DNA from: Callaeas wilsoni
Lineage: Eukaryota; Chordata; Aves; Passeriformes; Callaeidae
DNA length: 64,000 bases
Direction of reading: 5' to 3'
NCBI GenBank assembly: GCA_013398955.1
Contig: VWPU01012691.1
Coordinates: forward strand, 1 to 64,000
Shown here: positions 50,236 to 62,718 of the stretch, in pieces
Layout of the letters: every line of letters begins with the position of its first letter
How positions within the stretch are numbered: the first letter of the stretch is position 1
Notes under the pieces: generated by a model
Told to the model about the DNA's origin: nothing
What the model saw: the letters and a program-made list of their open reading frames with translations, nothing else
Databases searched by the model: none
Position numbers and translations under genes: made by a program

Positions 50236-53200
50236 GGGATAGGAGATCTCTTTCTTTTGGTGAGCTGTAAAAAAGAGCGAAAAAGTCCTTCAATCATTTC
50301 TACAATATCTATGTTTGTTTCCCCAGCAACATTTGTTTAATGAAAATCTATCTTAGCCTGCAAACAGCAGAAGAGGTGGATTGTACTTTGTGAACTCTGA
50401 TTTGTATATTTTCTCCTCCTAGAGTCCTTCTCTGATTTTGCACCACTGGTGGAAGTAATGCTATTGATTGCTCAGGTCTGATCTAACACAGTGCATTAAT
50501 GAATGCCTCTGTGTAAGCCTGTTAACACGGCATTCAATTCAATTCCTTACTTGAGCTTGTGTGCTGGCCTCCAGTTACCATTCCTAAAGGTCACAGGTTT
50601 CCCTCAGGTTCTGCATCACCTTTGCCAGGTCTGTACAGCTGCTCTGCATTGCCCCCGGCACCCGAAATGGCACCAGGAGCCTGTTCACAGGTGAGTAGAT
50701 TATCTCTGAGGACCGGCGGCAGCCCCAGCTTGAGACGAGGTGTCTGGGATGCAGTGCTCACAGCTGAACAGGTTCATTTTTGTTTACAGAGCCTATAAAG
50801 CTCTTCAGCTTGTCAAATGAGGGACCAGCTGAACAACTCTCACCTCCATGGAGCTCAGTTTCACTGGCCACACGGGCATTTAGCGTTATGTGGGATGCTC
50901 GAGTGTCTTTGAGATGTTCTCATGGTGCTTACACATGTGACTCGTGACACAGAGGGACCTTTGCCTCCTGAAGGAGCAGCTCCAGGTGGGATGCTCAGTG
51001 GTCTCTGAATGGGCAGTGCATTTCAGAATGAGGACAAACTGATTCAAACTCTTCTGACTGCACTGGAAAATAACTTCTCATAATTGCTAAATTAGGTACC
51101 TACCAACACTTAACATGACAACCCCTTATGATCTGTAGGGCTGGCAGATGTGACACAGACCTCAAGAGGACTCAGGCCCCATTTTAGCAGGAGGTGGATG
51201 TCAAGATGACCGGAGTTACTCACAGTGCCATTAACTGTGTGGTAGGCAGCTGAACCAGCCCCGTGTCCCTGCTGGGTGCTGCAACAGCAGTAAATCCTTG
51301 CTCTCACAGAAGCCCCTGCAGAATCAAAATTAATTGTCAAAATCTGAAGCTGAATCCCATCCAAAACAGGCTGTTTGCCTAAACTGGGCACACAGGGAAC
51401 CAACAAAGTGGTTAAGAATGCCAGTCAGAGAATAAAAATAGCCTTTTAGGGAAATGTTAATATGCACATGCTTAAAATGCAGTATGTGCTTAAGTGATTT
51501 GCTGATTCAGACCTTCAAGTGCTTGGCCAGTCTTTCCCTCTGCAAAGCTCAGATTAGAAAAGCATGTGGTTTTCTTTTTTCCTTTCTTTTTTAATTTTTT
51601 TTCCTTTTTCCCAAGGCAGGAAATAATTTCTCACCTTTTTAAGTGCCACTTGTCTGCGGGTACTGTAAAAATTGTTACATCTTGTGGAAGTGCCAATTAG
51701 AGACAATAATTACTTGACTTGTCTGCTTTAGCATTAAAATGCCTAAAACTCTCTGTCTTTGGCAGCTGGAATTTTTACTTCTGTGCTTTTCTGGCTTAAG
51801 TAAGACACCGGTATTTATGGAATTTGACACAATTATCAATAAGACAGTCACCCAAATTGTAAAACTCCTCTCTCCTAAACTAATATTCCTAATTACTTTA
51901 TTTAATTTATTAATTTTAGGAATTCTTTCCAGTGTAGTTCATATAATCACTTTGGTGATTATGTAATATAATATGTAATTTAAAATAATTTAAAATCATT
52001 CATATGAACTGTAACATACATTTTATGTAGAATATACTTCCAGTTGAAGCATTCTAAAATTATATTGGATTTTTCCATCCAAAATAGTATTCTCAAGGAA
52101 GATGAAACCAGTCTGTACTAATGAAAACTTAATTTACTTGAAATCTGTGTGTATAAATGAAATGGAGTGAAAAGCAGAATTATATTCTTTTATGTAACTC
52201 TAAGTTTTCTGGGATGAGAAAGTGGAAAAACTCCAACCTAGCTAAAGCATTTTGACATATTTCTGCATTTTAGCATATCCCCTACAATCTTAAAAATCAT
52301 ACAGGTATTTTTTCTGGAATGCTTTTATGAGCTTTTAATAATTCTCATGTGTAAAATAAAAGATCTCTTTTAGCTGCACGTTAGGTACTTTCACTGGAAA
52401 CTGCTTCCAACCAAATTTAACAGGGGAGTTTTGGGGTTTTTTTAAGTATTACAGAATATTTTAGGGTTTTTTTCCAGAACTATTCAACACCACTTCTGTC
52501 TAAAAATGTGTATGCATAGGTGGTAGTTGATTAATGGTGCTAAAAACACTTTGTGTAGGATCTTATGCTAATTATCCTTTATACCCTAACCTGTGTCAGT
52601 TTTAACAATCTAAATTAGCATTTTCTCTTAGGACTAGAGGAATGTGAGAATTGTGAAATTGGCTCAGTAAGCTGAATTAACAGTGCGAAAATTGAGATGT
52701 TCTGTCTTTCCATATTAACATCTGCTTCTTGTACTAAATGTGATGTTCTAATCTAAGTGATGGAGACGAAAAAAAAGACAAAAAAAAAGAAGAAAGAGAG
52801 ATGGGGTGGGGAAAGAGAAATGAAAATCTTGCTACATTGTAAAGAAGTGTAATTGGTGACAATTGTTATCGGCAGTTCCAGGTAATCATGTCTGGAATAA
52901 TGGATTTTTGACATGCAAGTCTTGAAAATTGGTTGCATTATTGTTGATGCAAGTAGTTTAGTTTCTTTCCTATTACTGCTGCAATATAATGGAATACAAT
53001 CGTACAGGCAGTGGGTGATACAGACAGAACACTGCTCAGATAAAATCCTGATTACAAATGGTTCCATTTGGTTTATTTTATATTCTAATAGGAACATAAG
53101 TCTTTCTGGGCTCATTATGTTATTAAAATAAAAGCCCACAATTCTGAAGAAAAAAGGGAGCTTTTATTATTGTTTCCTTTCTAAAATTCTGTGAGGATTA

Positions 53201-53555
53201 TTCAGATTTTAGGTCTTAGTGAGTTGATAAACAGCACTAATCAATGGCAGCGAGTAGAAATTTATGTTTCCAAAATATAATGATGATTCCCAGTCCTGTG
53301 AACTTCCCATTGTTGCTCCTTATTATCATAATCGATACAGTCTCAAGTGTTTCTGGGCTGCCAGGACGGCATCTGTGCAAGAAGCAGCTCCCAGGCAGCA
53401 GTGGCTCGCTCCAGATGAGTGCAAGTCAAACTGCAGCTTCCTGCGGGCTCTGTGTGCCAATCCTGGGAGCACCGGGCTGCAGTGAAAAATGCCTAAGTCC
53501 AGTGCTGGGAGTCGCAAGCTTGTTCACAGAGTTCAGGCACACAGACATTTAAAAT

Positions 53556-53578
53556 TAAATAAAGAAATAAATAAATAA
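53556..53578. repeat. (AAAT)n microsatellite
   Basis: About five AAAT units with one interruption (AAAG). Confidence 0.85.
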
Positions 53579-54776
53579 GGACAAAGACATCAGCAACTCA
53601 ACGAGAGCTACTGGAGAGATGTTGGGACAAAGAGAGAGGTGAAAGCTGCAGCAGGTGGCTGATGTCACATCAACCCAGTCTAAGTGGAGCCAAGCATGGT
53701 GATGGCTCTCTGGGAAATCTGCTTCCACAGGGCTCCAAGCCCTCTCTGCTCTGGCTAGGCAGGAGGATCTGGGAGCACCAGGGTGTAGTTCCAGAGTTGC
53801 CTCCATCTCACAGGTTTTCATAAATTCATAAATCATCATTTATGCTGATGGCCTGAGCTCCTGGAGTGAGCTCAGAGGTTGGAGAGAGCTGGTTCAAGGC
53901 TCAGTTCTCATCCATCCCTGCTCGGCAGGAAGGAAAGAGGGGAAAAAGTTTCCCACTTCTATCTTCCTTAAGGATTTTGCTCAGACTTGTAAGAAAGATA
54001 GAAATAATGAGATTGGCCCCCAATCATCACTTCACTAAAATAAAAATCCTTCCTGACTGCCCAAATGTTATCTTTAAAATCTTATTACTTTTCAGAATAT
54101 ACTTTTGTCCTATTCCTGGCCAAGAACACTTTAAACAATTTATTTTAATTTTTTTTCGTCCCTGCAGCATTGCATATACAGCCCTCCAGAAATTTGTATC
54201 ACTTTTCAAGAATTCCGTTCAAATTAAACTTCCAGATGTTAAAGGGACTCCTCACAAAAGAGATTACAAGTACAAAAACACAGAGGGTGGCACGGATACC
54301 CCAATTATGCTATTTACATTCATGCTTCTTTGTAAACCAGCACAATCCAAGGGATTAATAAATAATTTTGAAAGATCTGGCTGAGTAAAATTGTAAATTA
54401 ATTCCCATCCCACTGGCATTTTGGGGTTAAGCATGCACTCCCATTAGATATCTGCATAGGAAGCAGCACCCCCAAGCACAAGAATCACTCCAAGCTGAGT
54501 TTTGCTTGTCAGAACTGCTTTGGGCCTGGCTGAGCCGGAGCTCGCTTGCCCACAGCTGCCCCCGCAGTGCTGTGCTGTGCTCTGGTGTCTGGAAAGGTGC
54601 TGAGAACTCCCCAGAGTTTGGGCACTGCTGGGCACAGCTGGCACAGCACCAGCACTGCCTCTCCCACATTCCCCCTTCTCCAGCAGGCTGGGGGTGGGCA
54701 AGACCCTGTGAGGGGACACAGCCAGGGCACGGACCCAAAATATCCAAGGGGACATTCCATATGACATCTGCCCCAA

Positions 54777-54784
54777 TATAAAAG
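54777..54784 (+). promoter_or_regulatory. TATA box of the ERVK-like LTR
   Basis: TATAAAAG is intact and sits where the U3/R border is expected, after the GC-rich U3 and before the G/A-rich start of R. The LTR could still start transcripts, but no spliced host exon was seen downstream. Confidence 0.6.
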
Positions 54785-54940
54785 CTAAGAAAAGGAGGAG
54801 GAAGGGGGGGGCCATTTGCTATTTACTGTGTTTGCCTTCTGGAGAATCGTCTCCATGTGATGAAGTCCCGCTTCCTGAGATTGGCCAGACATCACCTGCT
54901 GATGCTTTTTTTTGTTTATGCACAAACTTTCATTTTTGCT

Positions 54941-54980
54941 TTAGTAAATTTATCTCAAGTTTAGTAAACTTATCTCAACC
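54941..54980. repeat. 20-bp tandem duplication inside the LTR
   Basis: TTAGTAAATTTATCTCAAGT (54941-54960) is followed by TTAGTAAACTTATCTCAACC (54961-54980). The copies differ at three positions, and the repeat doubles the poly(A) signal zone of the LTR. Confidence 0.9.
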
Positions 54981-55066
54981 TACGAGTTGTCTTCCACCTT
55001 ATTTTCTCCACCATGTCTAGGGGAGTGGAGTGATAGAGAGGCTTGGTGGGCACCTGGCACCCAGGC

Positions 55067-55264
55067 TTTTAAATGTATGTGAACTTCAAGCAGAGCCTGA
55101 AGTGTGAACCCCACTCTGTACTGGCTACCCCAGAATGTCAGGAAATACAGAGAGTTCAGGGAAGCTTCTACTTTAGAGGGTTTTTTATTAAGTTGGATAA
55201 TGACCCAGGCAGGGCACCAGTAGCTCTGACACAGTTGCAGATATTTCTGTCCCTACTGCTAAGT
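55067..55264. other. Short spacer between LTR and CR1 tail
   Basis: No motif recognised. It may include more CR1 body that has diverged too far to read. Confidence 0.4.
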
Positions 55265-55340
55265 TAGGGGTCTCTTTTATGGCTGGTCTGGGTGACCTTA
55301 TAGGTCTTTTCCTACCTAAATAATCCTACATTCTGTGCTT
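55265..55340 (+). mobile_element. CR1 LINE 3' end
   Basis: 'GGTCTGGGTGACCTTATAGG' followed by 'TCTTTTCCTACCTAAATAAT' and CCTACATTCTGTG resembles the last 60 bp of a CR1 copy (GGACTAGATGACCTTAAAGGTCCCTTCCAACCC...ATTCTGTG). It has one partial octamer. The 5' limit is uncertain. Confidence 0.55.
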
Positions 55341-56775
55341 TATTCTGCTGCCCAGCTCACACCGGGCTTGTGCCAGCTGAGCATACAGGCTTATGCACCA
55401 TTATTTGCTAGTTTCTTGTCTAACTCTATAAGCTGGGTGCTCACTAAACATTATATTTACATTTTCTTTCAGCATTGCTTGAACACCTGCAATAAGAATG
55501 TTGCTATAACCTGACAATCACATTCTGGTAGACATAAAATCAATCCTTAAGCACCTTTGAATTTTCCCTGGTTTCTTCCACTTTATCCTAAAGAACAGTA
55601 AAAGTGACAAATTGCAGCTTAGTTTCTCACCAGAAGCGATTTCTTCCCAAACACCCAGAAGTGCTCAACAGTATCATGCACCATTCCCACTCCCTGATCA
55701 AAGACAAATCTTTTCCTGTGCTAACAGGCAAGTCACCCCTTTGAAACCTCTTTTTTAATCCTGGATATCACAATCCATACTGGCTAGTCATTGCACCTGT
55801 CCATCAACTGGAGATTGACATGGATAGAGTAACATTAGCTCTGCTGCTTCATCTGCTTTCTCCTTACAAAGTTCCCATAGTTCCACCCCAGGCAATCACT
55901 TGCCCCTGAAACCACCTGTGGCTAGAACCTCTCAGGACTGGGATATTTAATCAATTATGTCCAGAGCTGTGAAAACAAGGTGATTCTGGCACTGTCATAT
56001 TGCATGTGGTCCAGTGCTGAACCTTTTTGGATAACTTTATATTTATTAAATACATATGTTTTGTGTGCTAAGGTCTCTTGGGAGTGAAAAGGAAAAATAA
56101 TTTAATAATAGATTGACTTTTTACCAACATGTGTTTGCAGTCCAGCCAGGCTGGTATAAATATCCCTTCCCTGTGTATCAAAATGAAGTCTTGTATTAAA
56201 CTGAGTTCTAGAAATGATTCCAGAGCCCTTTTGCTTGGGAAGGGTTTTTATTTTATTTTATAATTCTATTTTCTAAAATTGAATAATAACACTTTTGGAC
56301 TTTATAAAGCAGTGATTTACCATTCCCCAGATGGTAACATATGCAATGGTATTACTTTGCAGCAAAAGACTGAAGAAAATAGGAAAGAAAGATGCCAAGC
56401 CAAAATTATACTTTTTATTTTCCCTTCTTTTGGGAAATGAGTAGAAACCAACCAGTCCCATTAATCCAATTGCTCTTTTTACTTTTTTTGTAAATTTCGT
56501 TCTTTGAATCATGGTAATGTTAAGGGAGAGCCACTATTGGTAAAAAGGAGTCCAAACAGTAGAATTAGTTCCAAGAGAAAGGCCAAGAGACAACTAGATC
56601 AGTACTTTCAGGTGTTGTGCACCACCACTGAGCAAGTCACATCAGCCTGTGGCTTTCTGAAATGCTCCTGAAGAACTTGTGCTCAAAAGCTTTGTCAGAC
56701 CAGGCACACAGACCTCAGCCCTCAGCTTTTCATGCTGAAAGAGGACTGTTATTGTAAAGAAACTTTTATGATAAT

Positions 56776-56824
56776 GGTGATGATGATGATGTTGATTATT
56801 ATTATTAATAATAAATTATTATTT
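56776..56824. repeat. (GAT)n/(ATT)n microsatellite
   Basis: A run of GATGATGATGAT changes into ATT and AAT units within about 50 bp. Confidence 0.9.
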
Positions 56825-57764
56825 ATGCTTGGTTTTCCTATTTTGCAATGACACAAGGAAAGTCTAACTCTGAATGCTCTGGCACAAGATAAGCATCCTA
56901 CTGTTTCCCTCATGGCCAGTCATTCCCCAGAGCCTGACTGCACATTTCAGGTGCCTCTCACCTCACAGACTGGGAGAAAGTGAGGTCATGAGCATCTCAA
57001 GATGCAAGATCCTGACTGTAAGGAAAGAACATTATTTGCCCAGTTGCTGAGAGGTGTTTGCTTGACAAGTGTTACCCTGAGTTTCTTTGACAAATGATGG
57101 TGGGTAAAGAGTCAGAAATACAGGGATCTCCACAAACCCGCCTACCACCTGCAGCCCATCTGCTTAGGAACAGTGGGCACAGGGAACTAAACATTTAAAG
57201 TTGTATTTAACACACAGCTGAGCAAAAGCAAACTCCTGGTCCTAACACACTAGCTCCAAAACCTCCATTTTTTTTAGGGCTGACCTCACATCCTTGAAGG
57301 ATGGAGCTCTCTATGTGCCCCTGCCCATGGCAATGCAGGATGATACTGATGAGCAGCGCAGCAGCAGAACACTTGGCTCTAAATGTATAGAAGTTTAGGA
57401 TTTTCTATTCTTTAAGAGATGGATTCTTTATTTCCTGTAAAATAATAAGACAACAATGTACTAGTTTGGGCTGGACATTGCCAGAGTTCAATACTTCCTT
57501 GATTTTGTTTTTCTTTCATAGTTTCTTCCAGCCCTCGCAGGTCACAGTTCCATAAGGTGTCACCTGACCATTAGAAGCCATTTGGAAGAATATGACCTGA
57601 GAGTGCAAACACTCTGAAATACATGGAGATTAATTATATGGGATTATGAAGAGGCACATGAGAAGCTAATGGAAAGTCAAGAGACCTGGGTTTGACCTTT
57701 GTTCTGAAAAGAAAAATCAACAACAAAACCTCCAACCCCCCTCAGAAAAAAACACCAAAAAAGA

Positions 57765-57791
57765 AACCAACCAACCAACCAACCAACCAAC
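57765..57791. repeat. (AACC)n microsatellite
   Basis: Almost seven perfect AACC units, preceded by an A-rich tract from 57745. Confidence 0.95.
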
Positions 57792-57852
57792 AAAACAAAA
57801 TCCCAACCCTGTTGTATGATCTTGGAAAAATCTATTTTAGTCTTTTTTCTTT

Positions 57853-57888
57853 CTTTGTTGGCTTTGTCGGCTTTGTCAGCTTTGTCCT
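57853..57888. repeat. 9-bp tandem repeat, four copies
   Basis: CTTTGTTGG, CTTTGTCGG, CTTTGTCAG and CTTTGTCCT follow one another without gaps. The unit length is a multiple of three, so an open frame across it shows a false repeated peptide. Confidence 0.9.
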
Positions 57889-60800
57889 TTCAAATACAAT
57901 GCTCTCTGGGACAAGGACTGTTTTTTCCTTTGTCTGTACAGTGTCTGAAACAAGACACTTCAGCCTTGGTGGAAATCATTGAGTGGAATTGTAAGGATAG
58001 TAATTATGGAGTCTTTGTATCCAGTGTCACAAGCCCTTAATGAGTTAATAGAGATGTGTCAGTATTAATATTGAAGGAAGGACAACAGATACAGCCAAGA
58101 GGGGAAAAAATCACCTTCAGTGTTTGAAAAATCCATAATAGAGGAAGTGTTTCTTGTGGAGTCTGTTTTATTTAGACAATAAGACATTTGTTCAAATTAC
58201 AATGGACATTCAAACACTTCTTATTAGGAACTTTAAAAACCGGAAGGAAGCTCTCTTTCCTTTTTTCCATTGAAGTCTACAGGAAAGAGAGAAAGGCTTT
58301 TTCTTTCTTCTTGCCCTGAGAGAGACTTTTCTACCAGCAAGATAAACATTTGCTAAATATAATGGTTTATTTTTTTATATCAAAAGGTTTTGACCATACC
58401 CATTCTTTATAAACATTTTACAGCTTCTTCTGTGTCCTTTCCTTTTTCTAAAGAGCCTCAGCTGCTCAGTGTGGAAGGTGACAACGAGGCTCAGAGCAGT
58501 GCAGTGCAGCAAAGGCATTGTACTGAATATCTGTGTGCATTTGAGAATGATGAAAATGAGAGAACTTAAGTTTGCACTGCTGGAAAGGAAAGCATACAAT
58601 TGTGCAATTCTATTGATATAGAATTGTACTCTGGGTTCACAGGCTAAGCCTGTTGATGGGGAATGAATGTGTTTACATATCTTAATTTCTTTGAGGCAGA
58701 ATGTTTACCATTTTAGCTCCTCACTGTGAATAGAGAACAGGGTTTACATGGTCACCGAAAGCAACAAAGGATTTCAATGAGTTTGTAGCATAATTTCCTC
58801 AAGCTTTCAGGATAGTGCAGCAGTAGGAAAAGAGCACATCCAATAAGCTGCTTTTTGTGAGAAAGCGGGAGTTAGGAAGGTGTGGACTAAGAGCAGGATC
58901 CTGCAAATTCTTGTGCTTGTAAGTAGTTCTTATTCTCTTAACACACAAGCATGGGGGCTTTGAAAAGTCCAATTCACTTCAGTTGGATCTCTTAAGTGTT
59001 TAAACGGGACACACACTTGGCATTCTGCTGGGCTGGCGTGCCCAACCTGATGCTTAGAGTGGAAATGAGGAATGTGTTTGATTATCATGAAGAGAAGCAA
59101 TTCCCAGGACAAAGGGATTAGACTGCAGGAAATTCCTACTCTGGTGGGGAAAAGCTAAATCACAACATTTATCCTTTAAAGTTTCAAAACCTACAGTATT
59201 TTCAGCGGCAAAATACATGAGTTTATTATCATTTTAAAATACCAGGAAAGAGTTGGGCAGTTTCCTCTTCCCTGAGTGATCCCACTGGTGGGGAGAAAAT
59301 CCTGTGAGATCAGTGGTAATAGGACAGGGCTGAAGTTCCAGACTTGAGCCTTCTCCAGTAGTATATGGAAATAGGAAGATTATTTGCCTTTTCTCACTGC
59401 CCCATATCTACATGGTTTTGGCTTCAAAGCGTCCCTGTCACATCTGTGCAAGAAGAAAGATTCACTCGGTTCTTAAGATTCATGGTTTCAGGATAATCTT
59501 TTGGTGTTATTTTCCAGAGATAAAAGAGCACTCACTCCTGAAATGTCAATCCCGCTCGATACAGTTAAGGATCCTATGTCAGTGCAAGTTGCCAGAGACA
59601 TTATAATATAACAAAATGTTAGATTATACATGTTTGGTCCTGTCCTCTTATTCTGCTTCTCAGAACTGGAGGAGGACAAGGTCTGGTGGTGGTTTGCTTT
59701 GTTTTTTTGGAAGATATTTCAGTAATCTCTCTGCATCGCATTTGGAAATGCAATTAACTTCATATATTTGGACTGTTCTGTGCAGACATCAGGTGCTAAG
59801 GAAAAAGTGCTAAGAAAATTCACAAAAGCTTTTGGCTCTCTTGCATAGCAGCTGGCTGAACAGATAGAGGGTTGGGGTTTCTTTCTGGAAGTGGGCAGGC
59901 CTTTGAAGTCAGCAAAATAACTCTCCTGGTTTAGATTCAATTTTCAGTCTATTGCTGGTCAGATTAGCTGTAGGACTGCAAGTGTCTTACTGGTGATGAG
60001 CTAAAGCAATTAGATGCCTGAAGCTTGTCATCTCCTTATTAACAGGCTCCTGGGTATGCCTGCAGCCCCCTTATTTGCAGAAGACTGTAATTCAAATGAC
60101 ATCTGTGAGTTATTTATAGGAAACCAGTGCTGGAGCTGTAACCCATATAAATTCAGCCACTATTTCAGATCCCTGGCTGAGACACAGTCTCTGAGTCTCC
60201 CATACTTTGGGATGCTCCTGACATCAAACGTAGTGTCAGGATTTACCTGTGTTTTTTGATTTTGTCTTTTGTCCAGCTGTATTCAGAAATTTCTCTACTA
60301 CTCTGAGTTTAAAACTCTGTTGGAGGCTCAGTCCTGGGAATGCTGGTATAATGAACTGAAAAGGGTGCAGAAGTAAGGGGAGTCAGGGGCAGCCTCAGGA
60401 CCCTCTGTTAGCAGAGAGGCACCAGCCAGCCTTGCAGAGCCAGTGTTTCGCAGAGGATATTCACACACAGCTTGTAAGGAAAGCACTCGGGCATTGGGAA
60501 GGAAATTCAGTCACATCTCTGCTCAGTCAGCTGCAGAGATGGAAATGCTGGGTAACAGCATCATTAACTGTGAGAAAGGAGCTGCGTCTGCCCTGTCACT
60601 CATAAGCAGACACATTTTCTCTGCTTGCTGAATTCATCCGCTGGTGTCATTACTCTGTGCCTGGTGCTGCTCCTTCTATCTCCACAGCGGCACCAGATCA
60701 AACTTTCTTCCTTTCCTCCTGCAACACACGAGAATAAATCACACCAGTTCAGCTTGTCTAGACCAGTATGACACCTCCTGGGTTAGCCCTACAGAAAAAA

Positions 60801-61019
60801 AAATTTGTTACTTTTAATCATCATTCTCTTTCCATAACTTCCCCTTCATACCCATTCCAATTCCTTCCCCCTTAAAAATTACCTGGAAACAATCTTCTAG
60901 TCAGACACAGATGTTTAAGTTTGAGCTGAACAAATTTAATTAGTGCATAGAACTAAAAACTAGAATTGTGTCATCCCCTTGGTCTTAATATGTATTAAAA
61001 GTATTACTGAGGAACAGGT

Positions 61020-61200
61020 CTAATTTACTTCATAGCATAAAATTGATCAGATCAGTGCATATCAACATGATGCACGAATGATGAGATTATGGTAATTAAT
61101 TAATCACCTAAATGTATGTTTAAAGTGATGCTTGACAGAGAAGAGCTAAGAAGTTCAAAATTAATCATTAATCCACACAAAATTGCATATATATTAGCAT
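61020..61200. promoter_or_regulatory. Homeodomain-motif cluster, candidate enhancer
   Basis: An 18-bp near-palindrome GGTAATTAATTAATCACC lies at 61091-61108. TGACAG (TALE-type) is at 61133-61138. TTAATCATTAATCC at 61161-61174 ends with a TAATCC site of the OTX/PITX type. The block shows no transposon signature. Binding is inferred from motifs only. Confidence 0.25.
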
Positions 61201-61792
61201 CATTTCTTCACATCTTTCACAGTTCTTTACAAATACTATAAAAAAAAAGTTTCAACTATGGAAAATAACCTTAAAAGCATATTGGGATCCATTTTTATTA
61301 CCACTGAGTTATCTCTGGGATAAATGTGTTTGTGTTATGCACAGGGAGATGCCAGATTGACACATCCATTCAGGAGTGCCAAACTCTGTTCACCCTGACT
61401 GCTGTATTGCCTCCAGTGAGAGGTTCTGTCACCGGATCTTAATTAAGCCTACTGTTGATAAAGCTCAAATCAGATTGAACACTACACATTCTTCATTGCT
61501 ACAGTCATCCCTCGGTGCCATCAGGAACCAGAAGGGGAACCAGTTGTTACTTATAGGTAGAATCTACTTGTGATTTGATATGGCAAAGGGTTTAGGCTGT
61601 TGTGATCACCTCTGAAAACCTCAATTAACCATTGTTATCTGTTTATCATTTCTCATTCTTGTGCAAGTGAGAATTATGTATTTATTTTATGTGTTCATAT
61701 ATTGATATGTCTATATGTTTGCCAGGAGTCCCACCTCCTACTCTAACAGAGGTCCAGCCCATACATTAGATGAAATCTAGAAATTAACTTCA

Positions 61793-61970
61793 CCCCGATC
61801 ATCTGGTTCCAGCACCCTGCCACGGACAGCGACGCCTTGCACTATCCCAGGTTGCTCAGAGCCCCATCCAGCCTGGACCTGAACACTCCCAGCGATGGAA
61901 CATCCACAACTTCTCTGGGCACCCAGTTCCAGCGCTTTATCATCCTCATCATGTGTTTTTTCCCCCAGTT
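61793..61970 (-). mobile_element. CR1 LINE fragment, antisense
   Basis: The plus strand reads as the reverse complement of CR1: 'GATCATCTGGTTCCAGCACC', 'CTTGCACTATCCCAGGTTGC', 'TCAGAGCCCCATCCAGCC', 'TGGACCTGAACACTCCCAG', 'ACATCCACAACTTCTCTGGG' and 'CCAGTTCCAGCGCTTTATC'. Both ends are missing: the octamer tail that should lie before 61793 is absent and the match fades after about 61970. Confidence 0.9.
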
Positions 61971-62233
61971 ACACGGTAATATCAGGAATAATTTCTTATC
62001 TTTCATAAACCCTTAGTTTCTTGAATCTGAATTGAGCTTCTGTTCCCATAATTCTTTTCTGTGCTTGAAGGATGAAAAGCATGAAAACACAAAAGATTCC
62101 TTGCGGAGCATGCACATGAGAATAAACTAAAAGAATTCAGATATGTCCAGAAGAAAAGGAAAAAAAATCCCAGACAAAAATAAACATCCAAAAGCAACAA
62201 CAGATAAAACAAACCAAGTCAACCAATGGAAAT

Positions 62234-62250
62234 AAACAAACAAACAAACA
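62234..62250. repeat. (AAAC)n microsatellite
   Basis: About four AAAC units in an A-rich setting. Confidence 0.9.
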
Positions 62251-62696
62251 GCTCCAAACAATGCAAAACCCCAGATCCAGAAATTTTAAAACCAAGATAT
62301 CTAATTGCAAACTTCTTAACATTTGGACTGGCAGATTAGATAATTATTTGAGTTTTTGATAAACCACTTTACTCTGTTTCCATCTACTCATACAACATCT
62401 ATGGAGAAAAACTGGTAAAGGAGCCATGGGGATCAGGCAGACACAGACTTTTTACCTCTGGCACAAAAATTCCACTCCATTAATTTCTATGTGACCATGT
62501 GTGCACTGCAGCCAACAAATGGCAGTGGTACGTGACCGGTATGGTAATAATATTAATATTTATGTTCTGGATGACAAGACAGTGGTTTGGAAACTTAGGA
62601 GCATTGGAACTGACTTCCAAGTTCTGCCAGATAACTGTAGACTCTTCAAAGGTTGTTCCAGCTGTTTTCTCAGGTCCAAAAAAATTTCTCCATTTC

Positions 62697-62718
62697 TTTT
62701 TTTTTTTTTTTTTTTTTT
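62697..62718. repeat. Poly(T) tract, 22 bases
   Basis: Uninterrupted T run ending in GGG. On the minus strand it would be a poly(A), but no retrotransposed sequence adjoins it. Confidence 0.95.

Larger units (their letters stand above)
43386..54391. other. Mostly unique sequence, no gene recognised
   Basis: AT-rich with small GC-richer islands near 46750-46980, 50560-50760 and 53340-53800. Open frames reach 155 codons (45238-45705, minus) and 172 codons (53866-54384, plus). Neither resembles a known family, and neither is flanked by a promoter or clear splice sites. Microsatellites, a doubtful CR1 tail (45597-45653) and a candidate regulatory block (49880-50235) are listed separately. Confidence 0.5.
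54392..55066 (+). mobile_element. ERVK-like LTR, sense, nearly complete
   Basis: The block resembles a passerine ERVK-type LTR as I recall it. It has a GC-rich U3 with 'TCTGGTGTCTGGAAAGGTGC', 'CACAGCTGGCACAGCACC', 'CTCCAGCAGGCTGGGGGTGG' and 'CCTGTGAGGGGACACAGCC'. A TATA box TATAAAAG lies at 54777-54784. Then come a GGAGGAAGGGG stretch, 'TTTGCCTTCTGGAGAATC', a poly(A) signal zone 'CTTATCTCAACCTACGAG', and a U5 end 'TAGAGAGGCTTGGTGGGCAC' followed by 'CTGGCACCCAGG'. The expected last bases of U5 are missing, so the 3' end appears deleted. The start (TGTAAATTAATTCC) is a best guess. No polypurine tract precedes it, so it is taken as a solo LTR. Confidence 0.8.
55341..61792. other. AT-rich unique sequence, no gene recognised
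   Basis: Open frames are at most 96 codons and unrecognised. Microsatellites lie at 56776-56824, 57765-57791 and 57853-57888. A homeodomain-motif-rich block at 61020-61200 is listed separately. No LTR or CR1 recognised by eye. Confidence 0.55.

Noticed and set aside
53866..54384. 172-codon open frame, plus strand, just before the ERVK-like LTR
   Set aside because: The longest frame in the window, but it resembles no family, has no promoter or splice context, and no polypurine tract lies before the LTR, so it is neither a host gene nor clear retroviral sequence.
62697..62718. Poly(T) as the tail of a minus-strand processed pseudogene
   Set aside because: The sequence next to it resembles no gene and no target duplication was seen.
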